From assembly GCA_026387355.1 (NCBI GenBank), contig JAPLLW010000009.1, positions 401 to 44,293 on the forward strand: a stretch of DNA of 43,893 nucleotides. The letters run 5' to 3'. The position numbers and the translations under genes were made by a program. Positions within the stretch are counted from its first letter, which is position 1. Every line of letters starts with the position of its first letter. This document shows, piece after piece, positions 17,303-27,600 of the stretch. This DNA comes from Candidatus Omnitrophota bacterium (GTDB lineage Bacteria > Omnitrophota > Gorgyraeia > Gygaellales > Profunditerraquicolaceae). Below the pieces are notes generated by a model. The model was not told the origin of the DNA. It searched no databases and worked only from the letters and a program-made list of their open reading frames with translations.

Positions 17303-18430
17303 ATGTTAAAGATCGCCAGATATATTTTTGGGGTCATATTTTTGTTTATTTTTACCTCGGTTTCTTATGCCTGTACAAGTCTTAGAATAAAAACTACTGA
17401 TGGCTATGTTTTCTACGCCAGGACTTTGGAAGGGGTATCATTTGACTCCACAATTTCTATTATACCTAAAGATACGGTTTTTAAAGGAACCCTCCCTGAT
17501 GGCGCACAAAAAGGCTTGAGTTGGACCACTAAATATGGAATGGTCGGTATGAATGCATTTGGTTTACCCATGTTGATCGACGGCGTTAATGAGAAAGGGT
17601 TAGCCGTTGGAAATCTGATGTTTCCAGGTTTTGCCGAATATCAAACATTTGAAGCTAGGGATTCCTCAAAGACTATTGCGCAGTGGGAGGTAGTTAGTTG
17701 GATTTTATCTAATTTTGCCACAGTAGAAGAGGTTAAGGAAGGTATAAAGAATATTCGTGTCTGCAAGCAGGCGGATGATAAGAAAGGCTTTTTAGAGCTG
17801 CATTATACAATACATGATCCGAGTGGTGCAAGTTTAGTTATAGAATATGTTAAGGGAGAGCTAAAGGTTTATGATAACCCGATAGGCGTTTTTACTAATT
17901 CTCCTGCGTTTGATTGGCATCTAATTAATTTAAGAAACCATATCAATATTTCTGCAGTTAATGTACCTCTTTTTGAAATAGACGGACTGAAGGCGTCAGG
18001 CTTAGGACAGGGGACAGGAATGCTTGGCCTACCGGGAGACTATACGCCTCCTTCGAGATTTGTACGCATGACAGCGCTTGTGCTTTCAGCGCTTCCGGTA
18101 ACTGGTCCGGACGAAGGACTAAACTTAGCTATGACTTTGATAAATAATGTGGATATTGCAAAAGGGGCCGTTAGAGATATGGGTAGCAAAGGGCCCGTTT
18201 ATGATACTACAGACTGGGTGAATGTAACTGATTTAGGAAGAAAAAGATTTTATTTCCGTACCTATGATAATAAGAATTGGCGCTTTGTGGATGTAGATAA
18301 GGCGCTTAAGAATACTAAAGCAGTAATGTTTATACCTATTAAGACCGCCCCTGAATATACTGATGTTACGGGAGAGGCTAAAGAATATGGAAAGGTGCCT
18401 TTAGATTATTTTCCTGCTGGAAAGCCGTAA
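17303..18430 (+). CDS. Exported Ntn hydrolase of the choloylglycine hydrolase / penicillin V acylase family
   Basis: Cleaves linear amide C-N bonds using an N-terminal cysteine. The first 23 residues are a signal peptide ending VSYA, and the next residue, Cys24, is followed by TSLRIKTTDG, the typical start of the mature enzyme. Signal cleavage would therefore expose the catalytic Cys directly. Further family marks are the segment GLPMLIDGVNEKGLAVGNLMFPG and FTNSPAFDWHLINLRN, which holds the conserved Asn-Ser-Pro turn. I use the ATG at 17303, which has AAAGGAGGGG just upstream; a longer frame from a GTG at 17258 would bury the signal peptide. Possible substrates include N-acyl amino acids, acyl-homoserine lactones, bile-salt-like amides and penicillin V; which one cannot be read here. 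Confidence 0.87.
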   Translation: MLKIARYIFGVIFLFIFTSVSYACTSLRIKTTDGYVFYARTLEGVSFDSTISIIPKDTVFKGTLPDGAQKGLSWTTKYGMVGMNAFGLPMLIDGVNEKGLAVGNLMFPGFAEYQTFEARDSSKTIAQWEVVSWILSNFATVEEVKEGIKNIRVCKQADDKKGFLELHYTIHDPSGASLVIEYVKGELKVYDNPIGVFTNSPAFDWHLINLRNHINISAVNVPLFEIDGLKASGLGQGTGMLGLPGDYTPPSRFVRMTALVLSALPVTGPDEGLNLAMTLINNVDIAKGAVRDMGSKGPVYDTTDWVNVTDLGRKRFYFRTYDNKNWRFVDVDKALKNTKAVMFIPIKTAPEYTDVTGEAKEYGKVPLDYFPAGKP

Positions 18431-18558
18431 GATTAAAGTAAATATACCTAAATAATAAATTACAACTCAAAATTTAACTCAAAAGTCGTATTTTCGATTT
18501 TTCCTCACAAAATACTCCCATAATAAAGAAAACGCTTTCAAAAACTCGCCAAATAGCA

Positions 18559-18586
18559 TTGAATCTCCTTACCTATATAGTATAGT
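18559..18586 (+). promoter_or_regulatory. Candidate promoter of the giant gene
   Basis: TTGAAT at 18559-18564 and TATAGT at 18581-18586 are separated by 16 nt. The predicted transcription start is about 35-40 nt before the start codon of the giant gene. Each box has a mismatch to consensus. Confidence 0.4.
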
Positions 18587-18625
18587 TTTATTAGTCGGCC
18601 ACAGCACTAAGATCTAAAGAGAAGA

Positions 18626-21600
18626 GTGAGTAAAATGAGCCATAAGCCTAATAAAATTATATCTATTTTATTGTGTTTTTTGCTTATTTTTGAGCAGTCT
18701 GCATTTGCGCAACCGCTTGTCAATCTGAATATATCTAAGTATTTAGGTTTGCGTCAAGGCCCTTTATTACCGGATAGATTCAGGCCTTTGCATTTGCGCT
18801 ATCTTTCTTATGATATTAAAAAAAGCAATTTTCAATTGCTCCTAGATAGAGGAGATACGCAAGCCCCAGCTAAGAAAGAGATAGAAGATTCAACTAAAAC
18901 CCTTCTGAAATATTTCTTTATTGGCCTTACCCTCCCTAATGACGTTTTCTGGGTAAACTTACGCCCTGATTCCCCCGATGATATTATTGACAGTAGGTTG
19001 GCTAAAACTGATATTGGCAGAATTTTTCTTGAAGCGGATTTGCAACTCAAGAAAGACACTGCTAATTTTACTAATCCAAATACTCCTGTGGGTAAAGAGT
19101 ACTGGGATAAGCTTTATAAAAAAGCAGGCGAGCTTTTTGGTTCCGAAAATGTGACTATTCCTACTTTAACTAGGCCCTGGATTGTAGCTGATGAGATTAT
19201 TATCAGGGAGGCCGAAGCTAATGCCTATATTTACAAAGCTACCCTGAAGGTTATGCTTGAGCAGGATTATTTAAAGAATAGTGCCACGTATAACTTTGAT
19301 GACCCACGGTTAAAGAAATTAAATGAATATTCAAGTCAGCTTATTAGGGAGCTGGTTATTCCGAATCTGAATAAAGAGATTAATAATTCTAAAAGATACG
19401 CTGCTCTTAGGCAGGTTTATTATTCGTTAATATTAGCTCAGTGGTTTAAGGATCGTCAGCGTAACCAGAGTGGCCCATATTCTAAGCTAATTGATTCAGG
19501 TCGCCTAAGCGGTCTTGTTTTAACGGAAAAATATTCCAAAGATTCTTACTTTAAGGCCTATCAAGAATCATTTAAAAACGGTGAATATAATGTTAAAGAG
19601 CCGCGCCAGGGTCTTTATGGCCAGGTAGTCAGGAGCTATTTTTCCGGAGGAATGAATCTCGAGAATCTTAATAGGACTCAAGGCCAGACCTTGGCTAATT
19701 CTCCTATAGTTATAGCAGCCTTGGTCAATTCGGGGAGAAATATCTCAGCCAATGTAGAAATGGCAGGAGATTTTCAAGTAAGAGAAGTCTCTACTCAGTC
19801 TGTCCAAGCTACTCCGGTTGTTCAAGCCGCCCTACCTCTCCAAAATACTGTTACGGCCAGGGAAAATGTCAGTCCTTCAGTAAATACGCCTAAGCCAGGA
19901 AGGATTGGGACAAATTCCGAACCCGGAGATAACGGGGCCATAGGTAAAGGCAGCGCCCTTCAATTACGCCAGGCGATAAGAACCTCAAGTGTTCCTAATA
20001 AGGATATTGTTCTAAGAAAGATAAATGAGCTGAAAGAAAAGATCGCCTCGGCTACTTTGGGCGTTGAAGAAAAAAAGAATGCCGATTTAGTAATTGCAAA
20101 ACTAACGGAGTTATACCAGAAAAATGCCATTGAGGTATTTGACGCTATTGTCAAAGGGCAGGAAGATTATCTGCTTGCCTTCGCCGGGAGTAACAAGCTT
20201 GCGCTTATGTCAGATATGTTCTCTCCTCAATTTAGCGATTACCTGGATGAGCTTTTATTCCATGAAGGATATGTAGCAGTTTTTGGTGAAGGATCATATG
20301 ATGCGCACCGCGCAATAGTTTATGGGATCCAGAGAAAGATCTTTGGGCAGGAAAATCCTCTGCGCGATATTCTAAGAAGATACATAAATCAGCATAGCCC
20401 TAAAGTTAAAGAAGAAAGCAAGAATGCGCTTACTACCTTGCGAGATGCTTATCCTGCGGAGTATCCCCAAATATATAGCCTTATTATTAAAGCAATAGGT
20501 GAAGAGAATATTAATAAAATCAGCGAAGTCAATTTGAACGGTAGTAGTATTCAAATAAAACTTAATAACGGAGAAGTAAAAGTAGTTCCGCAAGATGTTT
20601 CAAAGCTAATCTTAAATGAATACGAGCGATCTAATTGTCTGCTATCGCAGCGCGATAATTCCGCAGTTATTCTTTTAGAAAATAAAACAACAGCTCTATC
20701 GTCAACCAGCCTAGTTGGTTATTTAAGTAATTTCTACAAGATTACCTGGGGTAATCCTCAAGCAAACGGCAGCGTAATCATTGGCCAAGATCAGTTGGTC
20801 GGGTTGTTGACCGATATGAAGACAGTTAAAATGTTCGGAAAGTTTACTAATCGCATTAATGCGATCCTAGCCAAATTAGAGAAACCTAATAGATATAAGT
20901 TAGGTTCTGAAGTCAGGAAAGAAATAGATTTACTTAGCGAAGAGATTAAGGATATCGCGCCTGTTTTAAGTGCAAGGCTTCAATTTACCAGCACAATGAA
21001 TGAAGATGAGTCTAAAGGGTTGCAGCCGCTATTTCTTGTGCGAAGCATTTCTCGCGCAGATATACTTTCAGCTTTAGGCATAAGATCAAGACCAGAACTT
21101 CTTGGCTTCTTAAATCACTCAGGATTAATGTCGGATTTGATGCGCGCATACGGGGAATCAGAGGTAGGTAATATATTTGTGGTTACCAGTGGAAACTTGT
21201 TAGATTTTTTGAATAGATTAAAAGAGAGTGATTTTATTAATTTACTAGCCATAGATTACTATCATCAAAAAGATAATTATATCGAAGCAGAAACTTCAGG
21301 AAATCCGCTGCGAGAGCCTTCGGTAATCTTGCCATTTGGGCAAAAAGAACCAGTCGTATTTCTGGAGTATCTTAGTCCTTTAAACAGAACTTTATTTAGT
21401 AGAGAAGTTAACCATATTAAGGGGTTTAATCAAAGAGGTATTCTAGCGCAAAAAGGATTTGTTACTCAAGTTGTAGGTTTTTTCCCGGGCCTTGGAAGTG
21501 CCAGTGATTATAGGGATCTTGGTAGCAAGTTGTATGATACGGGTATTCCTGAGGTCCAAAGGATATATAATGAAGCAGCCCGGGCATTAGGCTATATAAA

Positions 21601-24600
21601 AAATGGCAAACCTGATTCGAGCAGGTTATTTTTTAAGGCAGAAAATATGCCTCAAGATAAAACTGCGAAGATGGGTTTTATCTCTGCAGCATTTCTGGTG
21701 CATAATCTTGCGCTACATGCATATCTTAAACATCTTGCTCGAGAGAACTCTAATCCCATAAATTTCACGGCTTACACAGGCGAGAGCTTAGGTATACTTA
21801 CCGCAGCAGTAGCCAGTGGATCTCTTTCTGTAGCCGATGGTGTGAAAATTGCGCAATACTTCATTCCGCGCATTATCGAAACAGCTAATGAGGTTGTTGA
21901 TCAAGAACATCATGTTATAGGAATAAGCGCAGATAATATAAATCAAATTTTGCGTGAACTAACGCAAGAATTTGGCGCTGATTTTGAAGTGCATAAGTAT
22001 TTCTCCGGTTATCCTGAAAGCCAGGTAAATGTTTTTGTTTCTGCAAAAAGAGCCGCTGATTTCTACAGGGTTATGAGCCGTAAGTATCCGCAAGCAACAG
22101 TTAAAGAGCTTAAGCCGCCGACTACTTTTCTTGCGCATTCAAGTAAAGTTAAGAGTGCGCGTGAAGATTTGGTTAAATTTATCAGGCAAAACCGTATTTT
22201 GTTTCAACAGCCGCTAACGCCGGTTGTCTCCAATAATAACTCCGGTATCCTTACTAGCTCAGATGATATCCGGCAGGCAGTTTTAGGAATTATTGATGAA
22301 CCTATGCATTCGCAGGAAACATCCCGCCTTGTGGACACTCTTGGGGCTGATTTAGTTGTAGAGGTAGGACTTGGTGGAAAATCAGAATCTTTACTTAGTC
22401 AGAACCGGGTGAGAACCCCGGCTACTTCTTTTACCGGTAATGACAATGTTTTATTGCTTTCGGCATTAACTAGAGTCTCGCAATTAGAGAATGCGGTTGA
22501 AGAATTGAAACGGACAGGGAAGTCTCAGGAGTTAGATAGCCGTTATTATGATATTTTAAGGAGATTTTTTGTGATTGCCCAATCAAATCAGTTAGCTAGA
22601 AAAATGGGCTTTCGTGTTATAGAGAGGGGAATACAGGAGGGGATGTTGCAAGAGCACGCTATCTATTCGCCTGCCTTTTATGAGTTCTTAGAGATTTTCC
22701 AGAATACATATCTGTATCGTTTCTATGTCGAAACTTCCTTAACCCCGGAACTTGCATTGGACGATTTAGTGGTTTCAATGAGATTAAAGAGACGTATTTT
22801 AGCTTCTAAGGATCAACAGAAGATCGATTTAGACGCTGTTATAATGGACAAAAACGGCGTTAAATCTAATGTCTATTACCTTGATTATAAATATCCTGAA
22901 TCTGTGACTTTTAACTTTAGCCGCCTGCATATTCCAGACGAAGAGCTTGCTCGTAAGGCGAGTGAACTTATTGAAACACAGCCTATGGCAGCAGAAATCT
23001 ACGAAAAAATACGTCGAGATCTTAGGTTGCCAAGTTTAGATTATTTTACTAGCGCTTCTTATGATGATAATAGTGATAAAGCAGGCATACGCATGATTGT
23101 TTATCAATTCGTAATGTTTAAGCTCATGCAGCTATATCGACCGGCTGTCTTAGGACAGAACTTTTATTATGTTTCAGGAATGGACGATGTTGGTTTATGT
23201 ACTTCTTTAGCGGTAAGCGGGGCACTTTCTATAGAAAATGCTATTGCACTTTTCCAAAAACAGGGAATTATGAACTTTGCTATAAATGATGCAGTTATCA
23301 AGATAATCGATCCTAAAACAGGCGCTGTTTTGAAGAGCAAATCACAAATTTCGGAATTAATCAATAATTTGAGTGGAATTACAGCCAATCTTACAACAAT
23401 GAAAAATAACTTTAATAGCTGGATTGTTTCATTTGATGCCGCTGAGAAGTCTAAAGATAAGTTGCCGGTAATTTTTAATCAAGAACCCATTATTATTAGT
23501 AGTATGGAGGATATCTGGAGGAAAGATCTTAATGTTTTACTTGATGTTCTGGAAGAGCTGTCAATTCTTTTGTTTACCGATCAAAACGGTAAAGTATACC
23601 GTTTTGCAGAAGGTAGGGGGATTTCCACGGCCAATATTTATGCCTATGTGAATGCCGATGAAAGAGTAATTGGCTTTGGCAAGGGAGGAAGCGAGTCTTT
23701 AACTATTTTCTTGATGAAGCCGGGGAGCACAGAGATTACAGTGAGAAAGGTATTGAGCGAGCGTTTGATTACGGCTATCTGGGATCGTTCTGGAAGCGGG
23801 GTAATGCTTCCGCCATTTAAAAAGGCTCTGGCTCAGGCCCGTTTTTTGCAGGGGCTCCCAGAAGAAACCCAGCAATATTTTCCGAGAGTATCTAATATTG
23901 AAGAAAGGGATCTTCCTATTCCTCCGGGTACACCTGAGGCAGAGAAATTCGGAAGTGCTTATCACGAGTTAATTTATGATATGAATTTTATTCCCGGAGA
24001 TGAGGTGAGCGAATTTATCAGAAAATACAATCCTGCGCCAAAGGTGGTTGCGCGTTTATACGAAGAGATATTCCGCGTTCTAGAAGAAAAGGTGCATTCA
24101 CAGAGAAGAAGAGAGCCAAAACGTCCGAGTCTTGAATCTTCGTATTTTAAGAAGATTGAGGATCGTCTTGTCCTATCAAGAAAAACTGCCCCGCAAGTAT
24201 TTAACAATAACCTGCTAGATTCGGAGTACATCACTATTAACGGAGTGCGTTATTTGAATATTAAGGGTTTACTCAGAAGATTCAGGGAGCATCCTGAATA
24301 TTTGAAGATACTTGAGCCGGTTTTTCATTCGCTTGTCTCTGGAGATACCAATACCGAGAATATTAAGATAACCAATATAGAGCCAATACTCAGGGCAGTT
24401 AGAGAAGGAAATGCTAATTTTACCGCTGAAGAAATAGGTATTAAATTTTTTGATCCCCGGGCAATTGGATATTATGAAGATGGTAGAGATACCGGCTCAG
24501 ATGATCCAATGTATGATAATAAGCCCTGGCATAATTCTATCGGAGAATATGATGTTATTCACGGTGAGCATTTTGATTTAGTTGTCACTAAAAATTCTTC

Positions 24601-27600
24601 CGGTGGTGTGCAGCTTGAGATGAAGATTCATAGCGATAATCCTTACGCTGCTTCTTATGCGGGTATTGAGCAGTATTTTAAAGAGGTAATGACAAAGGCC
24701 CTGGATCTTGATAATCCGAATTCGGAGTTCTTAAAAAATGATCCCTATTGGGTGATTCGTTTTGCTTTTATTATGGGTACGCATTTTGCAGCCATGCCCC
24801 CGTTTCATTTTAAAACTGAAGAGGATGGTCGGTTGATTGATGATTATACCAACCAAAGGCGACCCGTAGCGATATACGCCGAAGGGATTAAATGGTTGAA
24901 TCTTGCGCTGGATATGTTAGAGGGGAGGAAGACAGAATATCTTGGTTTTAAAGTTCCTCAGGTTCCACAGGCTCCGCCAGCTAAATCGGTTGCTTTGGTT
25001 AAGCTAAGCGTGCCGATAAACGGCCCTCAACAATTAAGCAATGAATCGCGGACTTTTCTTAGCCCCTGGATGCGCATTGTGAGGGCAACTGCCGTAGGCC
25101 AGTATCCTGTTAATTTTGATAATCAAACCGCTTCTAATTTAAGGCAGGCACTTAAGGCGTTAGAAGGCAAGATCCCGGCGAGCAATAAGTATCAGAAATT
25201 CACCGGTCTTTTGACTAATTTGATTCTGGATATTAACAATCCGGTAAACAAAGTAGATGCGCAAGAATTAAAGAGGCGTACCGATGAATTAGTAGCTGCC
25301 CTTAAGGAGATTGAGGATCCTTCTGCTTATGTTTTAGCAAGCTCGATGTTATTCGATTCATTTGCAAAGCTCGGAGTTAACAGCGAGTTGTTGGTGAATG
25401 CTGATAGAGACTTAGTTAATGATGCGCTTTCAAAGCTAGCCCAAATTGAAATAGATAAGGGGGCTAAGGGGGCTTATGAAAGATTGCTTGCCTGCGTAAC
25501 AGTATTTTTGTCAATCGGACAATTGGGATTTAAAGATAGATTGACCCAGGAGAATAATTATGTGTCAGAATCTTTGGATTTATTGAGTAACATAGAGAGT
25601 GCTTTCTATAGAGGACGCTCAGCAGCTAGTTTATTCTCTGCGCTAAAGGTTTTAGGGTATGAGGGTTATATTTGGGGTGGGGATAAGGATTATTTTAAGG
25701 AAACATTAGATTACCTTGATGCTAATCTTTGGAAGGCAGCAGAGGCGCAAGTCGGGCATGAGGATATTTTTGATAGCGTTTATCCGGTGGTTACGATTTT
25801 GAATGCTATGGCTCTTTGTGGAAAACCAGAATACCTGACATATAAGAGAGATTGGGTTGAAGAGGGGAAGATATTTATAGATAAGATCTCGCCTTCTGAT
25901 CGTATGAATCAATTGCAGTATTTTCTTATAGCCTTACGTAATCTCGGAAAACTCAATGAGTATTTTCCTGATCTTAGAAGTTATCTAAAAAATATTATAG
26001 ATGCCTATATTGAGCATGGTAAGACTCACAAAGAAGATTCGCAGCTTTATGTGAGCATGGATGATACTTATGTAGTTGAAACATGCTGGATGTTTGGTTA
26101 TCAGGATTTAATACCGGATAGCATTATTAACCGGTTGGTAAGCAATATGGCAACATATAAGATTGGAGAATCTTATTTTAATATGGATTATGGTCTTAGC
26201 TATGCCTTGACAGCGTTAGCAGAAGTTGGCCAGTCTAATCTTTTATTTGAACCAAATGTTGATTTTGGTAACGAGGAGCCATTTAATTGGGTTATTAATC
26301 ATTTTACTCCAGCAGAAGTTAATTCTATTACCCTTCCTTATATTTTTCATTCAATAGTCGGATGCGCATTAAGGATGCGTGGACTAGGTAATCCGGAGAC
26401 TGCCATATTTAAGCCAGATCCTGTAGCAAGCAGGAGCACTCAGGTAGTCTCTAAGGCTATTACCGGGGTAGAGAGGTTGGGTTCTTTTAGTCGACAATCG
26501 CGCGCATTCTTCAGCCCGTGGATTAGGTTAGTAAGAGGATTTGCTCTAGGAGAAAATCCGGGAGAATTTGATTCTCAGATGGCCAGTAATCTGCGTCAAG
26601 CCTTAGCTGAGATAAATAATAAAGTATCTTCCGATAATAATTTTAACCGTTTTGCCAGCAGCCTTGCAGGGCTTATTCTTGATTTTAATGAACATAAAGG
26701 CCTTTCTGCTGAAGTGATGCGTCCAAGAATACAATCAATGGTTGAATCAATACAACAGATACAAGAGCCCGATCTTTACGTGCTTGCGTCTTCGGTTTTA
26801 ATTGATTCATTGGCAAAGTTAGGGATTGATTCTTCTTTTCTGGTCAATGACAATTTTGATTTAGTAGATGCAGCGCTTAAGAAGGCCCAGGAGATACCTC
26901 AGGAAAAAGGAGAGAAAGGCGCTTATGAGAGGCTAGCTGCTTATTCCACGCTCTTGTTAGCAGTGGGCAACTTGGGTTTAAAGGATCGCATTGTTAATGG
27001 AAAAGAAAACCATATTATTGCGGCTTTAAATTTAATAGAAACTATACCTAATGCTTTTTATCGCGGTAGAGGGGCATCTGCAATTTTCTTGACTGCTAGC
27101 ATGCTTGGTTATAAGGACCTGGTGATAAGTAGCGGCAAGGATTACTTGAAAGAGATATTGGATTATTTTGACGAGCATCTTGACACTCGAACCGATACTA
27201 CGCAAATGAAGAAACGGCCCATATTTAACACTGATCCGCTTTGTACAGTATTAAATGCCATTGCCTTTTTAAATAAACCGGAATATTTAAATTATAGAAG
27301 AAATTGGATTGAAGAGGCAAGGTGGTTTATGTCACAGTTGCCGCCTCATGCCGCTGCTTCTCAGGTGCAGTATTATATCTTCTCTTTGTATAATTTAGGT
27401 AAGCTCGGCGAATTTATCCCCAATGTCGATGAATATGTAAAAGAAGCTATAGATAATTACGTAAAATTTGGCGGGAATACAGATGCCTTAGATGATAATA
27501 TGAATGACGCTTATATGTTTGAAATCGCCTGGCAGATTGGCAGAACCGATTTAATTCCTCAAGCGATGGCTGATCGCATGCTTACGCAATTTTGCAAGTA

